Source: an uncultured Pseudomonas sp.
Lineage (GTDB): Bacteria > Pseudomonadota > Gammaproteobacteria > Pseudomonadales > Pseudomonadaceae
Direction of reading: 5' to 3'
DNA: 64,000 nucleotides
NCBI RefSeq assembly: GCF_913777995.1
Contig: NZ_CAJYVE010000016.1
Location: 62,001-126,000, forward strand
In this document: piece after piece, positions 10,751 to 18,609 of the stretch
Position numbering within the stretch: position 1 is the first letter of the stretch
Layout: every line of letters begins with the position of its first letter
The notes under the pieces: generated by a model
Databases searched by the model: none
Told to the model about the DNA's origin: nothing
The model's input: only the letters and a program-made list of their open reading frames with translations
Translations under genes and position numbers: made by a program

Positions 10751-11491
10751 TTAGCCAATCTGCAAGACGCGAGCCATGGCCTGGTCGTCTTCTTCGGCGG
10801 TCTTCATCATTTTCACGTGCAATTCGAACTGTCGGGACAGCGCCAGGATCGAGGTCATTTCCTCGACCGCATTGACGTTGCTGGCCTGCAGCACCCCCGA
10901 CTCGACGCGCACGTTGGCATCCATCTCGGCGGCCTGGCCATTCTTGGTATGGATCAGGCCATCCGGGCCTTTCTCCAGATTGTTCAGTCCCGGATTGACC
11001 AGCTTGATACGGTCGATCTGCGCCATCACCTGCGGGCTTTCGCCGAGGGAGCGGACACTGATGGTGCCGTCGGAACCGATCTCGATCTGCTGTTGCGGCG
11101 GCACGGCGATCGGACCGCCGTTGCCCATGACCGGCAAGCCGTTGGCAGCGCGCAGCATGCCCAGGGCATCGATGTTCATGCCGGCACTACGGGTATAGGC
11201 TTCGCCGCCGTCAGGGGTCTGCACGGCGATCCAGCCATCACCCTTCACCGCAATATCCAGGTCCCGACCGGTCTCGATCAGCGGCCCGCCGGAAAGATCG
11301 GTGCCTGGCCGCTCGCTCATGGCATAGGCACGCGACGGCATGACCTCACCGAACACCGGCATGGAACGCGCCTGTTCGAAGTCACGCTGAAAACCGGTGG
11401 TGGATACGTTCGCCAGGTTGTTGGCACGCACCTTCTGCGCCAGGGCGTTTTCCGAGGCCCCGCTCATCGCGACGTAAAGCAACTTGTCCAC
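10751..11491 (-). CDS. flgF: Flagellar proximal rod protein
   Basis: 246 residues, the usual FlgF length. The start is GTG (MDKLLYVAMSGASENALAQ), chosen because GGAGGAG lies 8 bases upstream and the family N-terminus begins there; the longer upstream reading has no similarity. The rod-family motif [15 protein letters not shown] and the C-terminal EMTSILALSRQFELHVKMM helix are clear. It is the first gene of the flgFGHIJKL operon, with a sigma-54 promoter at 11546-11562. Confidence 0.96.
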   Translation of the reverse strand: MDKLLYVAMSGASENALAQKVRANNLANVSTTGFQRDFEQARSMPVFGEVMPSRAYAMSERPGTDLSGGPLIETGRDLDIAVKGDGWIAVQTPDGGEAYTRSAGMNIDALGMLRAANGLPVMGNGGPIAVPPQQQIEIGSDGTISVRSLGESPQVMAQIDRIKLVNPGLNNLEKGPDGLIHTKNGQAAEMDANVRVESGVLQASNVNAVEEMTSILALSRQFELHVKMMKTAEEDDQAMARVLQIG

Positions 11492-11545
11492 AGTCTGTCT
11501 CCTCCGACAGGCACTTGCCGCCTGTAGCTGTACTGAAACAGGCAA

Positions 11546-11562
11546 AGCAATTTTTGAACCAA
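11546..11562 (-). promoter_or_regulatory. Sigma-54 promoter of flgFGHIJKL
   Basis: On the minus strand the sequence reads TTGGTTCAAAAATTGCT. The invariant GG (-24) and GC (-12) are exactly 10 bases apart, as required for RpoN. It lies about 55 bases before the flgF start. In Pseudomonas this operon is known to be RpoN dependent, with FleQ/FleR as activators. The -24 element deviates from TGGCAC at three positions, so the promoter may be weak without activator. Confidence 0.75.
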
Positions 11563-11773
11563 CTTTCCAAGCCCGCTGAAAATGCGCCAATCCCCAGCAT
11601 TCACGGGCGCTTGCGAGAAAGTGGCGATATGCCTCCACACAGACAGCGGCGAAGTCCTGCCGCCCCGCGACAGGAATCAGCCTGGGGGCCGCCAAAAAAA
11701 CTGCGCGACTCGGCTTTGCCATTGCCGAAGCGGTGTTTTATCGTGATGGCATCACAACCTTGAGGGCATCGAC

Positions 11774-11965
11774 ATGCGATTCCCCACCATCATCACCACC
11801 ACACTCGGCACTGCCCTGCTCTGCGCCACCCTTGTCACCGAAGCCGCCCCAGCCCGCTATTACAAATGGCAAGGCGCCGACCGCGTGGTGTGCGCCCAGA
11901 CCAGTCCAGGCTGGGGCTGGAAACGCCTGAACGGCTCCTATGTGAAGTCCGACTGCTCGATCTGA
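11774..11965 (+). CDS. Small exported protein of unknown function
   Basis: 63 residues. A Sec-type signal peptide (MRFPTIITTTLGTALLCATL) is followed by a mature part of about 38 residues that is rich in aromatic residues (YYKW, GWGWKRL). The mature part carries two cysteines (Cys40, Cys61) that could form a disulfide. GAGGG lies 8 bases before the ATG. It is transcribed opposite to the flagellar genes on both sides. I do not recognise a named family; similar short exported proteins occur in Pseudomonas genomes. Whether it has anything to do with the flagellum is unknown. Confidence 0.6.
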   Translation: MRFPTIITTTLGTALLCATLVTEAAPARYYKWQGADRVVCAQTSPGWGWKRLNGSYVKSDCSI

Positions 11966-12003
11966 GCGCCCTCCCAAGCGTCGCTAACCTCCGCCCCCCC
12001 TAA

Positions 12004-12151
12004 ACCAATACTGGTCAGTTAGTTAGTCGTCATGCGGCCCAGCAGAAGCGGCTTCAGTCGAAAGCGCAGGAAATTCAGTGCATCTGCCATGAACAGGCGG
12101 TCGCTTCGCGGCTAAAGCCGCTCCCACCCGGTTCAACCGAACAGTATTGGT
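12004..12151. repeat. 148-bp intergenic element bounded by 10-bp inverted repeats, containing a REP
   Basis: ACCAATACTG at 12004-12013 and its exact complement CAGTATTGGT at 12142-12151 bound a non-coding segment. This segment carries a REP-like sequence near its right end. No open frame of substance lies inside. It may be a small MITE-like or BIME-like unit. Confidence 0.5.
12097..12128. repeat. REP-like extragenic palindrome
   Basis: The sequence with core TTCGCGGCTAAAGCCGCTCC closely follows the P. putida-type REP consensus (CTTCGCGGGTAAACCCGCTCC). The GCGGCT...AGCCGC arms are an imperfect palindrome. It lies downstream of the flgE terminator, as is usual for REPs between transcription units. 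Confidence 0.7.
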
Positions 12152-12160
12152 CCTTAAACA

Positions 12161-12189
12161 AAAAACCCCTGCACCAGGCAGGGGTTTTT
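12161..12189 (-). terminator. Rho-independent terminator of flgBCDE
   Basis: An ACCCCTG/CAGGGGT stem with a short loop is flanked by A and T runs. On the minus strand it ends in a run of five T residues followed by TGT, 15 bases after the flgE stop codon. Confidence 0.85.
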
Positions 12190-12203
12190 CGGTAGAGCCG
12201 CTA

Positions 12204-13559
12204 TCAGGTCATCTGGATAGTGGTCTGCATGATGGTGCTCTGGGTGGAAATGGTCTTGGCGTTGGCCTGGTAGTTGCTCTGCGCCTTGATCAGGTTGACA
12301 AGCTCGGCGGTCAGGTCGACGTTGGAGTCTTCCAGGGCCTGGCCGGTGAGGTAACCCAGGGTGCCACTTTGCGGCGCACCACTCACCGGCACGCCGGAGG
12401 AGAAGGTTTCACGCCAGTTGGTACCACCGGCCGAAGCCAGGCCCTGAACGTTGGCGAAGTTGGTCAGCGACACCTGGCCGATAACCTTGGACTGGCCGTT
12501 GGTGTATGTGGCGAACATGTTGCCGGTGGCGTCGATGCTCAGGGCGCTGATCTGGCCGGTGGCATAGCCGTTCTGGCTTTGAGTCACCAACCCCGATGCC
12601 GCAGCGGTCTGGGTGATGCCCAGCATGTCCAGACGGATACCTGCCGGAGTGCCAGTGAAGCCATCAGCACCGTTAGCCGCCCAAGTTACGGTAGTGCCCG
12701 AAGAGGTCTGCACACCCGGCACCCAGTTAGTGACCTGGAAGGTACCGTCGGTGTTGAGCGAGACATCACCAGCAGCCACCGGAGCACCCGTACCGCTGGT
12801 GATCAGCTTGCCCGCCGCATCAAAGGTCAGGGAAACCTTGTCGGCAGCCAAGGTAGTCGCAGTTGGATCAGCCACTGGATCGGAAATGGTACGACCATCG
12901 ATCAGGGAGTACATGTCCCAGGTATTCACGCCGGTCTTGACGAAGTAGCTTTCCAGCTTGTGGGCATTCCCCTGGGAGTCGTACACAGGAGTGTCGTACT
13001 TGAGGTTGTAGCTCTTGGTGTCAGCCGGGTTGAACACCGTGATCGACGGTATGGCCGACGTGGAATTCAGGTTGGCGGTGTTGGTGATCGAGCTGGTGGT
13101 CTGCGGCGCCAAGTTGGAAGAGTCAACCCGCAGGTTGGACAGCGTACCGACCACTACACTGCCGTTCTCGTCGACGTTGTAGCCCTGCAGGTTCATGCCC
13201 GAGCTGTTGACGACGAAACCATCCTTGTCAGTGTGGAAGGCACCGGCACGAGTGTAGAGCTTCTCGCCGTTGTTGCTCAGCTGGAAGAAACCGTTGCCGT
13301 TGATCGCCAGGTCCAGGCTGTTGCCAGTACCGGTGGTCAGGTTGCCTTGCTGGAACTGCTGGGCCACTGCACCCACGACCACGCCGCTACCGCTGTTGAC
13401 GTTGCCGGAGGTGCCGCGAATGGATTGCGCGTACTGGTCCTGGAATTCGGTACGGGACGACTTGAACCCCGTAGTGGCGACGTTGGCAATGTTGTTGCCG
13501 GTCACGTCCAGACTCTTGTTCGCTGCGTAGAGCCCACTCAGGCCGATATTGAATGACAT
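12204..13559 (-). CDS. flgE: Flagellar hook protein
   Basis: 451 residues. It begins MSFNIGLSGLYAANKSLDVTGNNIANVATTG, read in pieces, the hook/rod family start. The C-terminal helix AELVNLIKAQSNYQANAKTI ends the D0 domain. The central D1-D2 part contains the FlgE signatures TSTRTEFQDQYAQ-like and NGNGFFQLS. FlgE forms the about 55-nm hook. It is the last gene of flgBCDE, 28 bases after flgD, with a clear terminator downstream. Confidence 0.97.
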   Translation of the reverse strand: MSFNIGLSGLYAANKSLDVTGNNIANVATTGFKSSRTEFQDQYAQSIRGTSGNVNSGSGVVVGAVAQQFQQGNLTTGTGNSLDLAINGNGFFQLSNNGEKLYTRAGAFHTDKDGFVVNSSGMNLQGYNVDENGSVVVGTLSNLRVDSSNLAPQTTSSITNTANLNSTSAIPSITVFNPADTKSYNLKYDTPVYDSQGNAHKLESYFVKTGVNTWDMYSLIDGRTISDPVADPTATTLAADKVSLTFDAAGKLITSGTGAPVAAGDVSLNTDGTFQVTNWVPGVQTSSGTTVTWAANGADGFTGTPAGIRLDMLGITQTAAASGLVTQSQNGYATGQISALSIDATGNMFATYTNGQSKVIGQVSLTNFANVQGLASAGGTNWRETFSSGVPVSGAPQSGTLGYLTGQALEDSNVDLTAELVNLIKAQSNYQANAKTISTQSTIMQTTIQMT

Positions 13560-13587
13560 TTACCACTCCTCGCCGTTTGGTCGGCTC

Positions 13588-14280
13588 TTACAATCCGATG
13601 GTCTGTACTTTGGACAGCGCGATACTGCTACCGCCTGCCAGATTAAGGGTCATGTCCGAGCCACTGGCTGCGGTCGTCACGCTATTGACGGTGGCCGGCA
13701 GGTAGGTGGTCAGGCCAGTGCCCGTGCCACTGATCGATGCATTGGCCTTGAACGTGTAATTACCTGCCGCCAGGGCAGCGCCGTCACTTCCCGTGCCGTC
13801 CCAGGTGAAGCTCTTGGTACCTGCCGATTGAGCCCCCAGATCGATGGTATCGACCAGATTGTTGTCCGCGTCGTAGACGCTGACAGTGGTCGAGGCGCTG
13901 GACGCCGGCAGCACCACCGAACCGGTGAGCCCCTTGGCCGGGTCCAGATAGACCGTACCGGTGTCCACCGTGACCGAGCGCCCGACCAACGAAGAAGCCT
14001 GCAGTGCCTGCGAAGACTTGTAACTGGTGGCGATGGCATCCACCGACGAGGTCAGGTTCTGCATGCTTTCCAGGCTGCTGAACTGCGCCAGTTGCGAAAC
14101 GAACTGGGTGTTGTCCTGCGGATCCAGGGGGTTCTGGTTCTTCATCTGGGTCACGAGCAGTTGCAGGAATGCATCCTTGCCCAGTGCGCTGGTGCCGGTC
14201 TTCTCTTCGCTCTTGGTGGAGGAAGTCGGGTTCTGCAGCGAGTTGACGAAGTTTTTCGAAACGTCATTTTCAACGGCCAT
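13588..14280 (-). CDS. flgD: Hook-capping protein FlgD
   Basis: 230 residues. The N-terminal conserved block GKDAFLQLLVTQMKNQNPLDP, read in pieces, is diagnostic of FlgD. The C-terminal half has the FlgD Ig-like/tudor-like segments (SFTWDGTGSDG, GNYTFKANAS). FlgD caps the growing hook and is exported through it. It lies 13 bases after flgC and 28 before flgE. Confidence 0.96.
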   Translation of the reverse strand: MAVENDVSKNFVNSLQNPTSSTKSEEKTGTSALGKDAFLQLLVTQMKNQNPLDPQDNTQFVSQLAQFSSLESMQNLTSSVDAIATSYKSSQALQASSLVGRSVTVDTGTVYLDPAKGLTGSVVLPASSASTTVSVYDADNNLVDTIDLGAQSAGTKSFTWDGTGSDGAALAAGNYTFKANASISGTGTGLTTYLPATVNSVTTAASGSDMTLNLAGGSSIALSKVQTIGL

Positions 14281-14293
14281 GTTCTACCGCTCC

Positions 14294-14737
14294 TTACTGA
14301 CCGAGGGTCAAGACTTTCTGCATCATCGTCTTGGCGGTGTTCATGATTTCCACGTTGGTCTGGAACGACCGACTGGCAGAGATCATGTCGGCCATTTCCT
14401 CGACGACGTTGACATTGGGGTAATAGACATAGCCGTTCTGGTCGGCCGATGGATGATCCGGCTCGTAGCGCGCCTCGAGGTTGGAAGAGTCCTCGATGAT
14501 GCCCGCCACCTGCACACCCTGCCCGGCCTGCCCCTGATCCTGGAACAGCGAGCCACCGGAGATCGACTGCTGGCCCTGCAGCACGGTGGCGAACACCGGA
14601 TGACGGGCACGGTAGGTCTGGTCCAGGCTCGAAGACACGGTCTCGGCGTTGGCGATGTTGCTGGCCGTGGTGTTCAGACGCGTGGTCTGGGCACTCATGG
14701 CGCTACCGGCAATGTTGAATACATTGGACAGTGACAT
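14294..14737 (-). CDS. flgC: Flagellar proximal rod protein
   Basis: 147 residues, standard length. It shows the rod-family N-terminus (FNIAGSAMSAQTTRLNTTASNIANAET) and a C-terminal EEMADMISASRSFQTNVEIM helix. It forms the proximal rod with FlgB, FlgF and FliE. flgB ends 3 bases upstream, indicating translational coupling. Confidence 0.97.
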   Translation of the reverse strand: MSLSNVFNIAGSAMSAQTTRLNTTASNIANAETVSSSLDQTYRARHPVFATVLQGQQSISGGSLFQDQGQAGQGVQVAGIIEDSSNLEARYEPDHPSADQNGYVYYPNVNVVEEMADMISASRSFQTNVEIMNTAKTMMQKVLTLGQ

Positions 14738-14740
14738 GGA

Positions 14741-15151
14741 TTACTCTCCGCGAAGGGCCGAGACCAGCCCTTTGAACTTGCTGTTGAGCAGCGTGAAGCT
14801 GGCCTGGAAACCCATGGCGTTTTCGGTGTAATTGGCCTGCTCGACCTGAGCATCGACGGTGTTCTGGTCCAGCGACGGCTGCGACGGCGTGCGATACATC
14901 AGCACCCCCTCGTTGTCACCGCCCATGCCCTGGGCTTCGATATGACGGCTATTGGTGGTATTCAGCGCGAACTGACCCTTGCTGGCCTTCTCGCTCTCGG
15001 CCGCCAGTACCGCAGAGAACTCCAGGTCACGTGCCTTGTAGTTCGGGGTATCGGCGTTGGAGATGTTGTTGGCCAACACCTCTGCACGTTGCGCACGATA
15101 GCTCAGGGCTTTTTCGTGGATACCAAGCGCTTTATCGAAGCTGATGCTCAT
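14741..15151 (-). CDS. flgB: Flagellar proximal rod protein
   Basis: 136 residues, normal for FlgB. The start MSISFDKALGIHEKAL was chosen because the conserved rod domain begins there (ANNISNADTPNYKARDL follows) and a GGAAAGG box precedes it; the longer upstream frame is not conserved. It is the first gene of the flgBCDE operon, with a sigma-54 promoter at 15197-15212. Confidence 0.96.
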   Translation of the reverse strand: MSISFDKALGIHEKALSYRAQRAEVLANNISNADTPNYKARDLEFSAVLAAESEKASKGQFALNTTNSRHIEAQGMGGDNEGVLMYRTPSQPSLDQNTVDAQVEQANYTENAMGFQASFTLLNSKFKGLVSALRGE

Positions 15152-15196
15152 GTCGGGAAACCTTTCCGGTTGACCTGATGTTCGTGCAATGGAGAA

Positions 15197-15212
15197 AGCA
15201 ATCAGCGTGCCA
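15197..15212 (-). promoter_or_regulatory. Sigma-54 promoter of flgBCDE
   Basis: The minus strand reads TGGCACGCTGATTGCT, a near-perfect RpoN consensus (TGGCACG-N4-TTGCT) with GG and GC 10 bases apart. Its predicted start site is about 35 bases upstream of the flgB ATG. The operon belongs to the RpoN/FleR class in Pseudomonas. Confidence 0.9.
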
Positions 15213-15373
15213 CTTCCTGAAACCCTTGATTTACAGGGCCTGCACCGCCACTCCACGGCAGTGATGCCAGAAAAGCGGCAAGTCTTTTCCCCTGCACACG
15301 AGGAAGGCGGCAAGACGGGTGCCGTTTTTTTGCCAGTGCCACTGCCGCCCTTGCCCGCACCCAGAAACGAAGA

Positions 15374-15444
15374 CGGGAGCGAAACCGGCGCCTCTTTCGA
15401 GGACGGTGTCGCTCCCGCGCAAGCTTCCGGTACGACCCGGAAGC
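15374..15444. repeat. Two hairpins in the cheR-flgB intergenic region
   Basis: An imperfect long stem pairs CGGGAGCGAAACCG with CGGTGTCGCTCCCG (15374-15417; one mismatch). A second, perfect stem pairs GCTTCCGG with CCGGAAGC (15423-15444). The second lies 13 bases after the cheR stop codon. Neither has a T-run on the minus strand, so these look more like REP-type palindromes or Rho-linked 3' structures than a classical terminator. The rest of the 15152-15457 gap holds only the flgB promoter. Confidence 0.5.
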
Positions 15445-15457
15445 AGCCATGTCGTGA

Positions 15458-16285
15458 TTACTTGGCCTTGTAGATGATCCCTGGACTGCACTGCACCATC
15501 TGGTAATGGTCCGGCAAGCCGTTGAGCGCCTCCGATGCACCCAGGAACAAGTAGCCACCCGGCTTGAGCACACCATGAATGCGCAACAGTATGTCTTTCT
15601 TCACCTCGGCAGAGAAGTAGATCAGCACGTTGCGACAGAACACGATATCGAACTTGCCCAGGCTGGCGTAGCTGTCGAGCAGGTTGATCGGACGGAACTC
15701 AACGCGATTCTTGATCGGCGCCTTGACTGCCCAGCGCCCGGGACCCTTGGTGTCGAAATAGCGCTGCAGCCGCTCGCTCGACAAACCACGACCGATGGCC
15801 AGGCTGTCGTACTCGCCGGTCTTGCAGTTGTTGAGCATGGCGCTCGACAGGTCGGTGGCCACGATCTGCACACCGGACTTGAGCTGACCCGGATTGCTGC
15901 GTTCGAACTCATCGATGGACATCGACAACGAGAACGGCTCCTGCCCCGAAGAGCAGGCAGCCGACCAGATCCGCAGACGCTGGCCAGGGCTGGCCTTGAT
16001 CTGCTCGGGCAATACCTTGTTCTTGAGCACCTCGAACGGGTAGGTATCACGAAACCACAAGGTTTCGTTGGTGGTCATGGCATCGATCACCTGCTCGCGC
16101 AAACCGCCGCGAGGCTGCGACTGGATCCGCTGCACCAACTCGCCCAGGGACTTGATGCCCTGCTGTTCCATCAGCTTGTTGAGACGGCTTGAAACCAGGT
16201 ACTGCTTGTTCTCGCCCAGCAGGATGCCACAGGCTTTTTCCAGAAAGACCCGGAACTGTTCAAAATCCAAATTACCCGTAGACAA
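15458..16285 (-). CDS. cheR: Chemotaxis protein methyltransferase CheR
   Basis: 275 residues. An all-alpha N-terminal domain (about 1-75) is followed by the SAM-dependent methyltransferase domain. The latter carries TTNETLWFRDTYPFEVL, the SAM site WSAACSSGQEPFSLSM and the FDIVFCRNVLIYF motif. It methylates glutamates on chemoreceptors. The TTG start (MSTGNLDFEQF) was chosen because the conserved family sequence begins there and an AGAGGCGG ribosome binding site lies just upstream; there is no in-frame ATG near it. It follows cheV by 38 bases and is probably cotranscribed. Confidence 0.96.
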   Translation of the reverse strand: MSTGNLDFEQFRVFLEKACGILLGENKQYLVSSRLNKLMEQQGIKSLGELVQRIQSQPRGGLREQVIDAMTTNETLWFRDTYPFEVLKNKVLPEQIKASPGQRLRIWSAACSSGQEPFSLSMSIDEFERSNPGQLKSGVQIVATDLSSAMLNNCKTGEYDSLAIGRGLSSERLQRYFDTKGPGRWAVKAPIKNRVEFRPINLLDSYASLGKFDIVFCRNVLIYFSAEVKKDILLRIHGVLKPGGYLFLGASEALNGLPDHYQMVQCSPGIIYKAK

Positions 16286-16323
16286 GGTGCCGCCTCTCAA
16301 ATCATGTGAACACCAGGGAAACC

Positions 16324-17256
16324 CTAGCTTTGGTCTGCTGCCTTGATCCTCGCGACCACACGGGCCGCAAGATCGTCAGGGCGGAATTTCGCCAGGAAAT
16401 CGTCAGCCCCTACTTTCTTCACCATCGCCTGGTTGAACACCCCCGACAACGAGGTATGCAAGGTGATGTGCATGTTCTTCATGCGCGGATCGCTGCGGAT
16501 GGCTGCCGTCAAGGTATAGCCATCCATCTCCGGCATTTCAATGTCGGAAATCATCATGAGGAATTCTTCCTCGGGATTCTTGCCCTCGGCGAGCATGCCC
16601 TGCAGGTAATCCAGCGCCTGGCGACCGTCGTTGAGCGCGACCACTTCCACGCCCACGGTTTCCAGGCAGCGGCTGACCTGCTTGCGCGCCACGGAGGAGT
16701 CGTCGACTGTCAGCACACGCAGTGAAACCGCCTTGTGCTGGGTCGCTTCGTCGACCAGACCCGCCGACACCGATTCGGTGATGGGCGCCACCTCGGCGAG
16801 GATCTTCTCCACGTCGATGATTTCCACCAACTGGTTATCGACCCGCGTCACCGCCGTAAGGTAGTGATCGCGACCGGTGCCCTTGGGTGGTGGATGAATC
16901 TCTTCCCAGTTCATGTTGACGATGCGTTCGACCGAATGCACCAGGAAGCCCTGCACCTTGGTGTTGTACTCGGTGATGATCACGAAGGAATTCTGCAGGG
17001 AAATCATTCCGGCCGAACCGGTGGCCATGGCCAGGTCCATGATCGGGATGGTGCCGCCGCGGATGTTCGCCACGCCACGCACGATCCTGCTCGACTTCGG
17101 CATGATGGTGAGCTTGGGGCATTGCAGTACTTCTTTGACCTTGAACACGTTGATGCCGTAGAGCTGGTTGCCTTGCAGACGAAACAACAGCAACTCCAGG
17201 CGATTCTGCCCCACCAGCTGCGTGCGCTGGTTAACTGAATCCATCACTCCTGCCAT
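16324..17256 (-). CDS. cheV: Chemotaxis coupling/receiver protein CheV
   Basis: 310 residues. A CheW-like coupling domain (about 20-165, RLELLLFRLQGNQLYGINVF) is fused to a response-regulator receiver domain (about 180-305). The receiver has the likely phospho-acceptor Asp in MISDIEMPEMDG. CheV couples receptors to CheA and is thought to act as a phosphate sink for adaptation. The start MAGVMDSVNQR was preferred because AAGGGGG lies 8 bases upstream; the next in-frame ATG has its AGGAG only 2 bases away. It is divergent from flgA. Confidence 0.95.
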   Translation of the reverse strand: MAGVMDSVNQRTQLVGQNRLELLLFRLQGNQLYGINVFKVKEVLQCPKLTIMPKSSRIVRGVANIRGGTIPIMDLAMATGSAGMISLQNSFVIITEYNTKVQGFLVHSVERIVNMNWEEIHPPPKGTGRDHYLTAVTRVDNQLVEIIDVEKILAEVAPITESVSAGLVDEATQHKAVSLRVLTVDDSSVARKQVSRCLETVGVEVVALNDGRQALDYLQGMLAEGKNPEEEFLMMISDIEMPEMDGYTLTAAIRSDPRMKNMHITLHTSLSGVFNQAMVKKVGADDFLAKFRPDDLAARVVARIKAADQS

Positions 17257-17304
17257 GCCCTGCCCCCTTTCAGCCATCGTTCACCACGTACCAGGCTTGG
17301 CAAG

Positions 17305-17320
17305 CGGCACGGGCCTTGCT
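17305..17320 (+). promoter_or_regulatory. Possible sigma-54 promoter of flgA
   Basis: CGGCACGGGCCTTGCT has GG and GC exactly 10 bases apart and a TTGC -12 box; only the first base of the -24 box differs from consensus. The predicted start site falls at or next to the flgA ATG (17332), which would leave almost no leader. Either the flgA transcript is nearly leaderless or the match is fortuitous. Confidence 0.45.
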
Positions 17321-17331
17321 TTTTATACGTC

Positions 17332-18090
17332 ATGAACGCCAAGACGACAATTTTTCGACACGCTGCATTAGAAACCCGCAAATGGCTGGGCGCAATCGCC
17401 CTGCTTTGCCTTTTCTTCGTAGCGGCACCCGGCAAGGCGGACAACTTCACCCTGCCTGAACAACTTATCGGCGCGACTCAGGGATTTCTTGAGTACAGCG
17501 TGCAAGAGTATTTATCGAGCGGCCAGATCGAGGGGCGCTACGAGATCAGCGTCAAGCAACTGGACCCACGGATGCGCCTGGCACACTGTGACAAGGATTT
17601 GACAGCATCGATGGAAAGCGCGCGCCCCATCGGCCGAGTGTCGGTCCGAGTGCGCTGCGAAGGCTCATCGCCATGGACCGTGTACGTCCCCGCTCAGGTG
17701 CAGTTGTTCCGCGAGGTGGTGACCACCTTGCGCCCCCTCAAGCGCGGCACGGTGTTGAGCGAGCAGGACGTCGCCCTGCGTGAACGGGATATCGGCACGC
17801 TCGGCCTGGGCTACCTGACGGCGGTCGATCAGGTGGTGGGGCAGAAACTGACCCGACCAACGGTCGTCGACCAGGTACTGGCGCCCAACTTTCTCGAACA
17901 GCCCGCCATGGTGCGCAAAGGCGACCATGTGGTGATCATCGCGCGCAGCAACAGCCTGGCCGTGCGCATGCCCGGCGAAGCCTTGTCTGACGGGGGTTTC
18001 AACGAACAGATCCGGGTTCGAAACCTGAATTCGCAGAAGGTGATAAAGGCCAACATCACCGGCCCTGGGCAGGTTGAGGTCGCCATGTAG
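17332..18090 (+). CDS. flgA: Periplasmic P-ring assembly chaperone FlgA
   Basis: 252 residues. A signal peptide (hydrophobic LGAIALLCLFFVAAPGKA, cleavage near KA/DN) is followed by the FlgA N-terminal part and the C-terminal SAF domain. The SAF domain contains LRPLKRGTVLSEQDV, VGQKLTRPT and MVRKGDHVVIIARS. FlgA helps FlgI monomers assemble into the P ring. No clear Shine-Dalgarno box is seen before the ATG, which agrees with the very short leader predicted from the promoter at 17305. It is divergent from cheV and upstream of flgM. Confidence 0.95.
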   Translation: MNAKTTIFRHAALETRKWLGAIALLCLFFVAAPGKADNFTLPEQLIGATQGFLEYSVQEYLSSGQIEGRYEISVKQLDPRMRLAHCDKDLTASMESARPIGRVSVRVRCEGSSPWTVYVPAQVQLFREVVTTLRPLKRGTVLSEQDVALRERDIGTLGLGYLTAVDQVVGQKLTRPTVVDQVLAPNFLEQPAMVRKGDHVVIIARSNSLAVRMPGEALSDGGFNEQIRVRNLNSQKVIKANITGPGQVEVAM

Positions 18091-18188
18091 CAAGGATTTA
18101 TGCTGGTACAACCGGGTGGTTTTTCTTAGACTGCGGAGCATTTTCAGCGGTGTGCTGTCTGTTTTTCAGGCATCTGGTGGATTGAGCC

Positions 18189-18215
18189 TAAAGTTCTGCC
18201 AGGGGTGGCCGAAAA
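18189..18215 (+). promoter_or_regulatory. Sigma-28 (FliA) promoter of flgMN
   Basis: TAAAGTTC, an 11-base spacer and GCCGAAAA match the FliA consensus TAAAGTTT-N11-GCCGATAA with one change in each half. It lies 37 bases before flgM. This lets FliA raise synthesis of its own antagonist, as known for flgM. Confidence 0.85.
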
Positions 18216-18251
18216 CAAGGCAAGCGTCCAGACACCCAGAGGTAAAAGATC

Positions 18252-18569
18252 ATGCCCATAGACTTCAGTCGACTAGGAAATTCGCAGCCAGTGAGCGGGG
18301 CTTCCCGCACCGGCAGTACCAAGGAAACCGGCAAGGCCGATGCGCAATCGCCTGTCGGTGCATCCGCTGACGTGAAAAGCGCCGGCGAATCCGTACACCT
18401 GAGCAGTGAGGCTCAACAGTTGCAGAGTATCACCGACAAGCTGCGTGACCTGCCGACCGTCAACAGTGCTCGCGTAGCCGAGCTCAAACAGGCGATCGCA
18501 GACGGCAGCTACAAGGTGGACAGCAACCGCCTGGCTGGCAAACTGCTCAATTTCGAAGCCCTTCGCTAA
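18252..18569 (+). CDS. flgM: Anti-sigma-28 factor FlgM
   Basis: 105 residues. A flexible N-terminal half (rich in Ser, Gly, Lys) is followed by the FlgM sigma-binding region: VHLSSEAQQLQSI, VNSARVAELKQAIADG and YKVDSNRLAGKLL. FlgM holds FliA inactive until it is exported through the completed hook. A FliA promoter sits directly upstream, and flgN follows after 40 bases. Confidence 0.96.
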   Translation: MPIDFSRLGNSQPVSGASRTGSTKETGKADAQSPVGASADVKSAGESVHLSSEAQQLQSITDKLRDLPTVNSARVAELKQAIADGSYKVDSNRLAGKLLNFEALR

Positions 18570-18609
18570 TCGCGCGGGATCTTCAGGACGCTGAAAACCA
18601 GAGCACGCC

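Noticed and set aside
15423-15444. cheR terminator
   Set aside because: The stem is perfect but no T-run follows on the minus strand; kept only as a hairpin.
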